Notes: generated by a model not told the origin, from the sequence alone. A DNA stretch of 54,448 nucleotides from Gemmataceae bacterium (GCA_009691845.1 SIAJ01000031.1:1-54448); one strand, 5' to 3'; numbered from the stretch's first letter, positions 1-10,794 are shown. Numbers and translations: made by a program.

Positions 1-343
1 CGGCTGCTTCGAGGTCGGAAATGTCAATTGAATGAATGAGATTACGGTTAGCCATTGAGAAGAGGTTTCCATTGCCAGCCGATCGGACCGCCCGATCGCG
101 AGGCGAGAGAGTGAGATACCAGTGTGCCCGCCCTCCCACGCGCGTGGAAAGCCCAAACGGGTACCAGCGAATTATAGGGAGGAAGTGCGAAAACTCTACA
201 GGTGCCGGGAAGTCCGGAAAATTTGTCTAGCACGGGATGAACAAGTTTGCGGGTTGGGGGGCCTGCAGACTGGTGAAATGCAAGTGGCCAGGTCTTTGCT
301 GGCGAAAAAGAGAACTGACCAAGACCTGACTCCTTTGTTTTTC
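1..343. other. No gene seen at left edge
   Basis: This stretch lies downstream of the minus-strand kinase. The short open frames here look like chance frames and none carries a motif I recognise. I see no tRNA, convincing terminator or strong palindrome. Confidence 0.5.
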
Positions 344-2302
344 CTATCCGTGACTGCCAATTCGCATCCCGCACCGGCCGCATTCCCGGTAGTTTTCTTT
401 CATCAGAAGACCAATAAAGAACAGTGGGAAGCAGAATAGCAGCATGACGCCGAACACGATCCACCCGGCTGTAGAAATCTTGCTACGGTTGATCGGAAAA
501 TCACTGGTTCCGCAGTGATGGCAGCGGAATCCGCCTTCACTTCGCCCCGGCCGTCGGTCATCGTCACGTCTGGAACGTCCACGAGAGCGCTCGTCGGTTT
601 CTCCGGCATCGTCAATGTTGGGCCAGGTCGATTCCGAATGTCTTTCACTCCTGGACGTCCGGGGTGATTCGTGAACCCGATCGTCGTAGGTGGTAACCTC
701 TATGATTGGGAGAGGAAGTACCGGCGGAGTTATGGGTTCCGCCTGAGTCGTCGATAATCCCAATTTGTTCAGCGACTCGATCGCTTCCTGGAAACTCTGA
801 GGCCGTAGCTTCGGGTCTTCCTCCAAGCAGCGCCCGAGGAGTTCTGCGAGCGGCTCCGGCACACTTTTCCAGTGCCGCATGGTCGGCTGCGTGGTCTGGA
901 ACAGGGCATAGCAGCAGGTTTTGGCCCAGCCGTAGATATCGGAGAATGAGCCCACACCTTCCCCTTCCCGCTTACCCATCTGCTCGGGGGGAGCATAGTC
1001 CATAGTCCCCGCGATACTGCCTCCGACGAGTGTCCTGCTTCGTTTGTCGGTGCTGGCCTTCATGCTGTTCTGAACTACCTTCTGTCGCAATGCCAACCCA
1101 AAGTCGATCACTTTCACTCGCCAACCCTCCTCGTCCTTGCGGATCAGCAGGTTGGCCGGCTTAACGTCGCGATGCAGAATGTTTTTGCGGTGGGCTGCGT
1201 GCAACCCCTCGGCCACTTGGCGGGCCACCGAAATTAAATCATCCACAGCCAGCGGACCATGCTGTTTGACGTGATCCTCTAGTGTCGTGCCGGGAGCAAA
1301 GTAGTCCATCACAAGAAACGGACGGGACTTATTGGTGGCATCCACATAGCCGCAATCGGAGATTCGGATGACGGATGCGTGTTCGAGTTCGCGGAGCACT
1401 TGGGCCTCGGTGAACACCTTGTCGGCGTCCCGACCCAGAGCCTCCAGGCTGAGAGTTTTCACAACGATCTGGGCATCCATGTATTTATGTTTGCACAGGA
1501 AGGCAACTCCGAAGCCACCTGCTCCCAGAATGCGAATTGGCTGATACTTCCCAGCCGGAAAGGGAGCGAACCGTTTGGGGTCCAGTTTCACCGCCTTGAC
1601 GAGTTCTTGGATCGCACCCGGCCAATCTCGCTTTTCCAACGAAACCAGGTAGGCGTTGTAATAGGCTTCGGCCTGGGCGTTCTGGTCCTGCTCCAAGAGA
1701 GCAACTTGTTGAAAATCCTTCTGGGCAGAGTCAAAATCGCCAGCCACGACTTCGAGCTTGCCGATGCCGCTCAGGAGGGCGGGGACTTGGCGGCGTTCGT
1801 TCTCGGGCAGTGAGCGATAACGGGAGACGAGTTGCTTCACAAGTTCCCGTTCATTGTCATTTCGGATTGAGAGACTGTCGCCGGGTCGAAGCTCCCGGCG
1901 TTGAAGATGGTGTTGCTCCAGTAATTTTTGCACTGCCTTACCGATCTGCCGGACTTGTTCGCTCTGCCCTTCGATTTGTGATTGAAGATCGGAACTCACC
2001 GGTGAGACGTTGACAATCGTTTGATTCTGGATGTACTGCCCTTCGACATGAATCTGGGTCGAGGCATTGATATTCGCCTCGACAACGTTATCCGAGCCGA
2101 TGTTCAGCAATGGCTGGCCACTGCCGGAACCGGCTCTGCTGGCGGTGACGTTCGCGTTCACTACGTTTCCATCGCCCACTTGGATCAAGGCGGGCCGAGA
2201 GGACGGGTGGACCTCAACCGCCACCCCACAGGAGGGGCAGTTCTTCCAGTCCGCCTGCACCTCCTCACCGCAGTCCGCACACTTCAGCATTTGGTCCGGC
2301 AT
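344..2302 (-). CDS. Ser/Thr protein kinase with N-terminal zinc ribbon and C-terminal LITAF-like membrane zinc domain
   Basis: 652 residues. An N-terminal zinc ribbon has CxxC pairs at about 8-11 and 22-25. Residues 38-100 hold repeated G(D/S)(G/D)NVVxAN motifs of low complexity. Residues 105-245 are helical, the later part TPR-like. The kinase domain runs from about 253 to 512: glycine loop GAGGFG (260-265), VVK lysine 282, HRD 377-379, DFG 400-402, and APPE in place of APE. An Arg/Asp-rich linker (540-590) leads to CHHC (594-597), a hydrophobic segment (611-634) and CGRC (641-644). That CxxC-hydrophobic-CxxC layout resembles eukaryotic LITAF domains, which insert as a membrane-anchored zinc fold. 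The kinase looks catalytically intact. The start has GAGG about 9 nt upstream. It follows the SPFH-like gene by 88 bp on the same strand, suggesting one operon. Substrates are unknown; the LITAF comparison is by layout only. Confidence 0.88.
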   Translation of the reverse strand: MPDQMLKCADCGEEVQADWKNCPSCGVAVEVHPSSRPALIQVGDGNVVNANVTASRAGSGSGQPLLNIGSDNVVEANINASTQIHVEGQYIQNQTIVNVSPVSSDLQSQIEGQSEQVRQIGKAVQKLLEQHHLQRRELRPGDSLSIRNDNERELVKQLVSRYRSLPENERRQVPALLSGIGKLEVVAGDFDSAQKDFQQVALLEQDQNAQAEAYYNAYLVSLEKRDWPGAIQELVKAVKLDPKRFAPFPAGKYQPIRILGAGGFGVAFLCKHKYMDAQIVVKTLSLEALGRDADKVFTEAQVLRELEHASVIRISDCGYVDATNKSRPFLVMDYFAPGTTLEDHVKQHGPLAVDDLISVARQVAEGLHAAHRKNILHRDVKPANLLIRKDEEGWRVKVIDFGLALRQKVVQNSMKASTDKRSRTLVGGSIAGTMDYAPPEQMGKREGEGVGSFSDIYGWAKTCCYALFQTTQPTMRHWKSVPEPLAELLGRCLEEDPKLRPQSFQEAIESLNKLGLSTTQAEPITPPVLPLPIIEVTTYDDRVHESPRTSRSERHSESTWPNIDDAGETDERSRGRSRRDDDRRPGRSEGGFRCHHCGTSDFPINRSKISTAGWIVFGVMLLFCFPLFFIGLLMKENYRECGRCGMRIGSHG

Positions 2303-2390
2303 GGGCTACCTCGTGGGTTGGTAGGTTTGTCGTTGTTGGTGTCCTTGGCCGATAGTCGAAATCTCATCCATCGGCATTCCATGTCTGGCC

Positions 2391-4301
2391 TCATAGGGAC
2401 GGAGTAGAGGTCTGTATTCCGCAGAACGGACAGAATTTCATCTTGGCTTGGATTTCCTTCTGGCACCCTGAATTCCTGCACTTGGCCGTTTCGGGTGCAG
2501 GTGTTTGGGGAGCACTCGGCGGTTGTAGGAAGATCGTTTGCTGTGGGTTCACAGTTCCGGGCACGAACCCACCCGGCACGATCACGCCTGCCGGAGATTG
2601 CTTCGCCCCCTCCATCATGTCCGTAGCAAGTTTGGTCGATTCTCGCTGGTGTCCACGCTCGTCCGCCTGAGCCGCACGATACGCATCCAGGCTCTTCCCC
2701 GCCGCTTGGGCCTGGGCTCGGGCCTTCACCATCTCATTGTTAGTCGTGGCATATTCCTGCTCCGTCGCCTGTTGGAGCATCGTGTTGAGAACGGAGGCAT
2801 CGGCCTGGCCGGTGCTCAAGCCCTGGCTGACGAGCCGCTCCATCATTTTCATGCGGGCCATCGACTCTTCGAGTTTCAGCTTGCGTTGCTCGTGCTGGTG
2901 CTCCCGGTCCTGGCGGAGTGCGGCTTGGTCCAGTTCGTGCTTGCGAGTGTCCATCTCGATTTTAACCCGCAGTTTCGACCACATGCTTTTATCATTGGTC
3001 TCGATTTCCGCGAGTCGGGCCACATTTCCTTTCCAAAACCGCTTGTCTTGGAGTTCCAGTTCTTGTTCCTCTTTCGCACGTTGTACCTCCAGTTTAACCA
3101 GAGCCTCATTCTTCGCGAGTTGGAGGGTAATCTCACAGATTTGGGCCTCGATGCGTGTCAAATCCAATGTGTTATTTTTGTTCGTTGATCGGACTTGCGC
3201 ATCGACTTTCGCGAAGTCGAGTACCTGGTTCTTGCGGAGCAGATTGCGTTCTAACAAGGAGACGAGTAAAAGTTCCTGCTCCTCCACGTCGCGACCGACT
3301 TCGTCGAATGCTGCCATTTTCTTCAATTCTTGGAGCGTGGCGAGCTTAGTCTTCGCGACCTCTTGCTCCCTCATCAGATGAGCCATGTCACGTTTATGGG
3401 CGAATTCCCGGGCGATTTCCTCCCGTTCCTCACGCCGGAGCTTTATTTCCTCTTCGCTTAGTCCCCAGTTGATGGAGCAGGTGCAGATGATGAGGCCGAA
3501 GTTGCTAAGGGTGGTTGCCAGTTCTTCCCGCGTCTTGGCCTCTATCGTCTTGAGTAGTTCACGGTCGCCTCGCAGTGTGCCCGCCGAGTGCTGGGCGATT
3601 TCCGGCACCAGGACCCTGGCCAGCAGTTGGTCCCTCACCAGTGCAGCCACGTCCCAGGTGGCAATGGCCTTCTTGCCCTTCAGCAGTCCGGCGAGGTTTG
3701 CAATCTTTTCGGGGTCCGCCCGCAAGCTCATATGGCAAGCGGCATGGATGATCTCACCATCGGTGGACATAGCAACCAGATGGACTTGGCTTACGTCCGT
3801 CTGGACAGTTATGGACGACGAACTTTGTTGTTCCCCCTCCATTTCCTGTAGTTCTGGACTGTCGAGCCAGCCGATTTTCCGTGCCACCCACTCGACAGTC
3901 TGCTTCAGACGCCAACTCTGTCGTTCCGGTGAATCACCCTGCCGCATCCGCGTGACCTCGCGAATACGTTCCTCCTCCAAGAAAGTTCTTGCTTCAAAAC
4001 CCTTACTCTCAGTCTTGGTTTTTTGCTCTCCCAAAAAGATGGTGAAATCGAACGGTGCGAGATCGATGAAGTAGACCGAAAGATCAACACCCCCACCGAA
4101 GAGTGCCTTGATCTGGTTGAAGAGCGTACCGGCCCTCATGTGAGTTTCGGTCAGAAGCTCATGCGGCTCCCCATCGCGGAGCACGAGTGCCGCTTCGGTC
4201 GGATTGATCACGATTTTCTTGCCGAAGAAGCCCGGTAGGTCGCTTCGGTCCAATCGCGCAGCTACGGTGTCTTTCAGGTAGACTCGCCAGTTGGTAGGCA
4301 T
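2391..4301 (-). CDS. SPFH/Band 7-like coiled-coil protein with C-terminal zinc ribbon
   Basis: 636 residues. The N-terminal ~275 residues are mixed alpha/beta and end in a strand followed by NWGLSEEE, like the end of SPFH (Band 7) domains, where the core passes into a long helix. Residues ~285-520 are rich in Glu, Lys, Arg and Gln and predict an extended coiled coil. A Gln/Pro-rich linker follows, then a zinc ribbon at about 603-628 (CxxxxC and CPFC). No transmembrane helix is obvious, so it may be a peripheral scaffold. It is the upstream partner of the kinase gene; both carry zinc ribbons, so a joint membrane-associated signalling role is plausible but inferred. AAAGG lies upstream of the ATG. 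It could instead belong to the virion-core-like SPFH/zinc-ribbon group; homology is not certain. Confidence 0.72.
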   Translation of the reverse strand: MPTNWRVYLKDTVAARLDRSDLPGFFGKKIVINPTEAALVLRDGEPHELLTETHMRAGTLFNQIKALFGGGVDLSVYFIDLAPFDFTIFLGEQKTKTESKGFEARTFLEEERIREVTRMRQGDSPERQSWRLKQTVEWVARKIGWLDSPELQEMEGEQQSSSSITVQTDVSQVHLVAMSTDGEIIHAACHMSLRADPEKIANLAGLLKGKKAIATWDVAALVRDQLLARVLVPEIAQHSAGTLRGDRELLKTIEAKTREELATTLSNFGLIICTCSINWGLSEEEIKLRREEREEIAREFAHKRDMAHLMREQEVAKTKLATLQELKKMAAFDEVGRDVEEQELLLVSLLERNLLRKNQVLDFAKVDAQVRSTNKNNTLDLTRIEAQICEITLQLAKNEALVKLEVQRAKEEQELELQDKRFWKGNVARLAEIETNDKSMWSKLRVKIEMDTRKHELDQAALRQDREHQHEQRKLKLEESMARMKMMERLVSQGLSTGQADASVLNTMLQQATEQEYATTNNEMVKARAQAQAAGKSLDAYRAAQADERGHQRESTKLATDMMEGAKQSPAGVIVPGGFVPGTVNPQQTIFLQPPSAPQTPAPETAKCRNSGCQKEIQAKMKFCPFCGIQTSTPSL

Positions 4302-4844
4302 GGGGAACCTTTCGTTCGTGTGGCAGGCCGGGGCGTTCGACCCCTAAACTGGCCCTGTATTTCCCAAGATTCGTTACCCAAAATCGCTCGCCGGAAGTGC
4401 TCGGCTGGCGAGGGAAAAATAAAGATGGCACAAAGGAAGCGCAGCTCTTTTTCCTTTGGGCCGCCCGAAAACAAGCGGCGTCCCCTTTGTTTTTCTGTGT
4501 GAGGTTGGCGGAGTAGATCGTAAGCCATCCGCGCTACTCAAGTCAACAACTAACTAAAAAATTCGTTTGTGTGTTTTTGTGACCAGAAAGCTTCGCACCG
4601 ATCGAAAAGCCGAAAGATTTCCCAAATCGGATTACCTTCTGCCACCGGTAGTCTCCCTATCCCCGATGCTGGCGAGATCGGCACGTCGGAGCCGCGACCG
4701 TAAGGGAGCGGTCAACGGCGACGACCAGCCGGTCTCTATGTCCGCTCCCTTACGGTCGCGGCTCCGATGGCCGTGCAGAATAGCTACGTCCGCGGTGCGA
4801 CGGAACCTACACTTTCTCTTCCAACTTCCTTGAGGTCACTTCCC
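4302..4844. other. Divergent intergenic region containing a long palindrome
   Basis: 540 bp separate the SPFH-like gene (minus) from the serine hydrolase (plus). The only clear structure is the inverted repeat at 4686-4767, listed separately. I could not identify promoters with confidence. Short open frames across the palindrome look spurious. Confidence 0.5.
4686..4767. repeat. 26-bp perfect inverted repeat, family A copy 1
   Basis: The arms 4686-4711 and 4742-4767 are perfect reverse complements around a 30-bp spacer. The core GCCGCGACCGTAA is shared with the copy at 17600-17660. At two arm positions the copies differ and the opposite arm carries the matching change, so base pairing is kept. 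An outer GCACG/CGTGC pair extends the stem with a small bulge. Confidence 0.92.
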
Positions 4845-6254
4845 ATGCGATTCTTCACTGGCTGGTTAGTGGTACTTCTGATTCCCGTGGCTTCGTGGGC
4901 CGATACGGCACCGACGCCGCCCAAGACGTTCGATCTGAAGGAGATCGACGCCTATCTGTCCAAGCACGTTTCGAATGGCCACGTTGGGCTTTCCGTTGCC
5001 TTCATGCAGGAGGGCAAGATCATTCATGCCAAGGGTTATGGCAAAGCCTCGCTCAGGCCCGAGGTTGCACTCGATGCCAAGATTCCGCTGGCCGCCGGAT
5101 CTGTTACCAAGCAGTTCACTTGTGCGTCCATCTTTCTGCTCGCGGAAGAGGGTAAGCTCTCGGTTCGCGATCCGGTCTCCAAGTACTATCCGAATCTGAC
5201 CAAGGCGAAGGAGATCACGCTGTACGATTTGATGACGCACGTCTCGGGCTATCCGGATTACTATCCGCTCGATTTCGTGGATCGCCGGATGAAGAAGCCG
5301 ATTCCGCTCGACGATCTGCTCAAGGAATACGCGGGCAGCAAACTCGACTTTCCACCGCATTCGCGCTGGTCGTACAGCAACACCGGCTACATATTGCTGG
5401 GCCGGGTGATCGAAAAAGTCAGCGGCAAATCGTTTAGCGACTTCCTGAGTGAGCGCATTCTGAAACCCCTGGAGATGAAAGATTCATACTTCGAGCCCGC
5501 CTTGAACCACAGGGCGATCGCGACTGGCTACACGTCGTTCGCACTGGGCGATCCGGAGCCAGCAACTCGCGAAGCGGACGGCTGGATTCACGCGGCCGGC
5601 GGAGTGTACACGACGCCGAGCGATCTGGCCAAGTGGGACCTGGCACTCATCGACGGCAAGGTGTTGAAGCCGGAATCGTTTCGGCTGATGACCGAGCCAC
5701 GCGAGTTGAGTGATGGCCGCTTCCGCGACTACGCGTGTGGCCTCGGCGTCGGCAGACGACGTGGCGAGCCTTACTTGACGCACTCGGGTGCAGTCAGTGG
5801 GTTTTTGGCTTTCAACCACATTTTGCCCCGTACGAAGTCGGCCGTGATCCTGATGGCGAATGCGGACCACCTCGATGTGGGGGACATTCACGGCACGTTG
5901 CTGAATCTGTTTCTCGCCTCGCAGACCCCCGCACTCGATGTGCCCAAGATTGCCGGCAAGCCCGCGAAGGAAGCGGCCGTCGATCTGTTCAAGCAACTTC
6001 AAAAGGGGGAGATCAATCGGGACGGACTCGGCGAGGAGTTCTCCCTGTTCCTTACCGATGAACGCGTGAAAGGTGCGAAGGAACGGCTGACAGCGCTCGG
6101 CGAACCAACCACGATCGTGGCCGATCCCGCCAGCGAACGAGGCGGCATGGAAGTGACGACGGTTCACTTCACGTTCAAAACGATCAAGCTGAAAGCGTCG
6201 ATGTACCGCACGCCCGACGGCAAGGTGCAGCAGTTCTTGCTGTATCAGAGTTGA
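4845..6254 (+). CDS. Secreted serine hydrolase, class C beta-lactamase family
   Basis: 469 residues from the chosen ATG. The start at 4845 is preferred because it begins a signal peptide (MRFFTGWLVVLLIPVASWA) and follows GAGG; an upstream in-frame ATG at 4767 would add 26 residues partly encoded by the palindrome. The fold is marked by S86-V-T-K89 (SxxK nucleophile and base), Y177-S-N179, and H313-S-G in the KTG position. These are typical of penicillin-binding-protein-like hydrolases, esterases and D-aminopeptidases. A C-terminal domain of about 100 residues follows, as often seen in this family. The substrate cannot be read from sequence; it need not be a beta-lactam. It is monocistronic as far as can be seen. 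Confidence 0.9.
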   Translation: MRFFTGWLVVLLIPVASWADTAPTPPKTFDLKEIDAYLSKHVSNGHVGLSVAFMQEGKIIHAKGYGKASLRPEVALDAKIPLAAGSVTKQFTCASIFLLAEEGKLSVRDPVSKYYPNLTKAKEITLYDLMTHVSGYPDYYPLDFVDRRMKKPIPLDDLLKEYAGSKLDFPPHSRWSYSNTGYILLGRVIEKVSGKSFSDFLSERILKPLEMKDSYFEPALNHRAIATGYTSFALGDPEPATREADGWIHAAGGVYTTPSDLAKWDLALIDGKVLKPESFRLMTEPRELSDGRFRDYACGLGVGRRRGEPYLTHSGAVSGFLAFNHILPRTKSAVILMANADHLDVGDIHGTLLNLFLASQTPALDVPKIAGKPAKEAAVDLFKQLQKGEINRDGLGEEFSLFLTDERVKGAKERLTALGEPTTIVADPASERGGMEVTTVHFTFKTIKLKASMYRTPDGKVQQFLLYQS

Positions 6255-6655
6255 ATGAGTGCAAGGCGTTAGAAAATCTGCGGCACAGTTTTTCGCAGCT
6301 CAGGTTTCCAGCCTGCTTTGAAGGCCTTGAAGCATCGAGTTCGGAGTGGGTTGTGTGTAGCCCGCGGCCGGCCAATCGCTGGATGAGCGAAGCAAACGAA
6401 ATCTCGCGCTCGTAGAGTTCACCGAGGAACGCTGGCTGGGCAACGCAGCGAAGCATGTGGCGAGTGGCAAAGTTCGAGGTCAAATGGCATCCGTGTCCCT
6501 CCGCAGATGGAAACTGAGATCGGGCATGCTGCGCAAGATGGTATTCAAAAATGACGTGCTGGATGACAAAGGACATTCGATGCAGTAGGTTGGAAACCTG
6601 GGCCGAAAAGGACATTTTCTAGTGGTTGTCGATCACCTCGGAAGGGAATGCTGAA
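6255..6655. other. Intergenic, no supported gene
   Basis: 400 bp between the serine hydrolase and the repeat protein. A minus-strand open frame spans most of it but overlaps the hydrolase end and has no recognisable domain or good ribosome site. I treat it as chance or decayed sequence. The last 20 bp hold the ribosome site GGAAGGG of the next gene. Confidence 0.45.
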
Positions 6656-8449
6656 ATGCTGACACGTTCGCTTCTCACGTTTGCCGTTGTGCTGGCCGCG
6701 AGTCAGGTCGATGCCCAGGAGTGTGGCCGCCAGAAGGCCGAGCCCAGCGACATCAAAGGCAAGCCCGGTTTTCAGGGAGTTCTGGTCGGTTACGATAAAC
6801 AGGCGAGCACGCTCATTGTCGGTCGCTTCGATAAATTACTTGGCAATCAGCGGACTACGTTCGTCGTCGCCAAGGACGTGAAGGTGATTGTCGATAACGA
6901 CAAGACCATCAAGATCGACGATTTACCTGACATGGCGCAGATGGATCTGTACCTGAACGAAGACAAGACGACGATTCTCGGCATCCGGGCCGAGGGGCCG
7001 ACATTTCACACCGATCATCTTCAAGTCGTCGATGCCCAGAAGCAAACGATCACCATCAAGCAGAAGAATGAAGTCACTTCATCGGTCGCGGCTGACGCGA
7101 AGATCATCATCAACGGGCAGGCTGCGACGCTGGCTGACGTGAAACCGAATCTGCGCACCATGGTGAAGATGTCGGTCGATCAGAAGAGTGTCGTCGGCAT
7201 CGCGCAGGGGAAGGGTGTTGACGGCGAGAAAGTGGTTGCTCGCCAGGGCAAGCCAGGCGACGTCGTCGGCCGGGTCAAGGCCGTCGATGCGGGCACGATC
7301 ACCTTGACGGTGATTGCCACCAAGATCGCCCCGGAAGAGGACAAGACGTTTGAACTCGCCAAGGATGTAAAGATCCTGATCTCGTCCCAGGAGGGCAAGC
7401 TCGCCGATCTGTCGGCCAAATTCGTGGCGATCACGTTGAAGGATGCGAAGGTGGCCCTCGTTCAGACCATCGAGGAATCGTCGCCGGAATCGATTGCCAT
7501 TCAAGGCCTACTCAAAGCGCAAAGCGGCGAGAAAAATACGATCACCTTGACGGTTCCCGGTCCCAAGGGACAGCCGCCCGAGGATCGGACGTTCGATGTG
7601 GAAAAGGAAGCCAAGATTCTCGTCGACCACACGAAACCGGCGAAGCTCGCGGATCTGCCGCTTGGCTCGCAAATCTTTCTCTCTCTGTCGAAAGAGCAGA
7701 AGGCGATCGGCATCGTCGCGGTTGGGCCGACTTTAGTTGGAACGCTCAAGATGGTTGATGCCGGCAAGTACGCCGTCACGGTAATCATCAACGCCGACAA
7801 GAGAATCCCGGGCGAAGAACGGACTGTCGCCGTGGCCAAGGATGCCGGGATTTCTTTCGATAAGACCAAGGAATTCAGGTTGAGCGATCTGCCTGTGGGC
7901 AGTCGCATCACGCTGACGCTCGGTCTCGATCAGAAAAGCGCGATCGCGGTTTCCGCGACTACGACTCGGCCAGAAGTGTTCAGCGTCAGCGGCGTGCTTT
8001 CTGGTTTCGACGTGGCCAACAACAAAGTCACGATCAACGTCAGTAAAGGCAAGGGACAACCAGGGGAGGACCAGACCCACATCGTGCCCAAAGAAGCCAG
8101 GGTCTTGATCGATTTCGACAGGCCCGGAAAGCTTGCTGATCTCAAGAATGGCGCAACCGTGACGCTCGATCTGTCTGCCGATCTGAAGGTCGTCACGCTG
8201 CGAGCAGTCGGTCCGAACTTGGTCGGCTTCTTTAAATCGGTTGATACAACCAAAAACATTCTGACGGTGACCGTGAATGCCAGCAAGACCAGCCCTGGAG
8301 AAGACAAGGGATTCGAGATAGCCAGGGATGCACGGTTCTCGGTGGGGAAACAGCAAGTCCGACTTGCCGACCTGTCCGTCGGCATGCGAGTCACACTGTC
8401 GATGTCCATCGACGGGAAACAGGTGATCGGTGCCCGAGTTGACCCATAA
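6656..8449 (+). CDS. Secreted protein of seven tandem ~80-residue repeats
   Basis: 597 residues from the ATG at 6656, chosen because GGAAGGG lies about 10 nt upstream and the frame opens with a signal peptide (MLTRSLLTFAVVLAASQVDA). The rest is about seven tandem units of 75-85 residues. Each has a G-x-(L/F)-x-x-(V/F)-D beginning, an ITVTV-like strand, a GEDxTFxVAKDAxI segment, a (K/R)LADL motif and a final strand ending near AxGP. The pattern suggests beta-rich, OB-like units resembling DUF5666-type repeats, probably arranged as a rod outside the cytoplasm. No catalytic motif is visible. Unit sequences have diverged, so the duplication is old. A TTG start 30 bp upstream is possible but has a poorer context. 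Confidence 0.85.
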   Translation: MLTRSLLTFAVVLAASQVDAQECGRQKAEPSDIKGKPGFQGVLVGYDKQASTLIVGRFDKLLGNQRTTFVVAKDVKVIVDNDKTIKIDDLPDMAQMDLYLNEDKTTILGIRAEGPTFHTDHLQVVDAQKQTITIKQKNEVTSSVAADAKIIINGQAATLADVKPNLRTMVKMSVDQKSVVGIAQGKGVDGEKVVARQGKPGDVVGRVKAVDAGTITLTVIATKIAPEEDKTFELAKDVKILISSQEGKLADLSAKFVAITLKDAKVALVQTIEESSPESIAIQGLLKAQSGEKNTITLTVPGPKGQPPEDRTFDVEKEAKILVDHTKPAKLADLPLGSQIFLSLSKEQKAIGIVAVGPTLVGTLKMVDAGKYAVTVIINADKRIPGEERTVAVAKDAGISFDKTKEFRLSDLPVGSRITLTLGLDQKSAIAVSATTTRPEVFSVSGVLSGFDVANNKVTINVSKGKGQPGEDQTHIVPKEARVLIDFDRPGKLADLKNGATVTLDLSADLKVVTLRAVGPNLVGFFKSVDTTKNILTVTVNASKTSPGEDKGFEIARDARFSVGKQQVRLADLSVGMRVTLSMSIDGKQVIGARVDP

Positions 8450-8996
8450 TTTCAAGGCAGCGTTGGTCCACTTCAGGCTGGAGCAACTCCACCTTTTGAG
8501 TGAGGTCGGCCGCATCGACAGCCTGCAGGCCCGCCCGTTCGCACCAGCGACGAACGACTGGCTCGTAAAATTGGACGAAGCGGCTCCAGGGACCCGATTC
8601 ATTGCCGCGAACTCGCTTCAACAAACTGAGCGAATTGGGAGCGCTGGCTGGCCGGGACTCGTCCAGCAGTTCGAGCGTATCTTGTTTGAGGGATGATGGT
8701 TAGCGATTACTCGCCGATCTCAAACACGGCTCAGTCTCTAACGCGACATGATCCTCGGGAAGGCAAACACCGCAGAACCTGCCAAATCGTGCGAAGGCCC
8801 CTCTAAAAGCTCCTGCCAGAGTGGCAGATGCTGCCCAATTGTCAGCTGAAGGTCATAGAGCGCAAACTGCTATGCAATAGATACTTACATCATCTGATTT
8901 TACCGGCACACAGGTTGCATAGCATCCTGGCACGTTTGACTCGAACTCCACCCGGATTTTGGCCGGGCCGATCGACTTTTTCAGGAGACTGCCACA
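8450..8996. other. Upstream region of the chaperonin operon
   Basis: 547 bp before groEL1, including the sigma-factor remnant. I looked for a CIRCE element (TTAGCACTC-N9-GAGTGCTAA) and found none, nor a clear heat-shock sigma promoter. A ribosome site AGGAGA lies at about 8981-8986 before the GTG start. A small hairpin (CTGCCA-GAG-TGGCAG) occurs near 8815-8829. Confidence 0.5.
8485..8696 (-). pseudogene. Remnant of an ECF-type RNA polymerase sigma factor (N-terminal region)
   Basis: Read on the minus strand this encodes SLLKRVRGNESGPWSRFVQFY, then EPVVRRWCERAGLQ and DAADLTQKV. This is the start of region 2 of planctomycete ECF sigma factors (usual pattern: W-xx-F-xx-LY-xP-LV-xx-WCR-xx-GLQ-xx-DA-xD-xx-QEVF). 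A stop codon (TAA) lies two codons upstream of the matching stretch and no good start is present. Similarity is lost after QKV, and the rest of regions 2 and 4 is missing. It overlaps no other supported gene and sits just upstream of groEL1. It is a decayed fragment, not a functional regulator. Confidence 0.7.
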
Positions 8997-10733
<1,737 letters not shown>

Positions 10734-10741
10734 CCTTCGAA

Positions 10742-10794
10742 TGATGAACGATGAGTGATGAATTCTGAATGCCTTCATCACTCATCGTTCATCA
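10742..10794. repeat. 21-bp perfect inverted repeat between groEL1 and groES
   Basis: The arms 10742-10762 and 10774-10794 (core GATGAACGATGAGTGATGAA) are perfect reverse complements with an 11-bp loop. No T-run follows, so it is not a typical intrinsic terminator. In RNA it would form a strong hairpin between the two cistrons and could affect their relative expression. It looks like a dispersed palindrome rather than a regulatory site. Confidence 0.85.

Noticed and set aside
48..464. Minus-strand open frame at the left edge
   Set aside because: Overlaps the 3' end of the kinase gene in another frame, with no recognisable domain or ribosome site.
4845..6254. Antibiotic resistance beta-lactamase
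   Set aside because: The SxxK/YxN/HxG hydrolase family is mostly made of esterases and peptidases; nothing shows a beta-lactam substrate.
6184..6615. Minus-strand open frame of 143 codons
   Set aside because: Overlaps the hydrolase end, has no motif and unusual composition. It may be decayed sequence but cannot be supported.
10742..10794. Hairpin between groEL1 and groES as an intrinsic terminator
   Set aside because: No T-run follows, and groES must be expressed with groEL. It fits a dispersed palindrome better.
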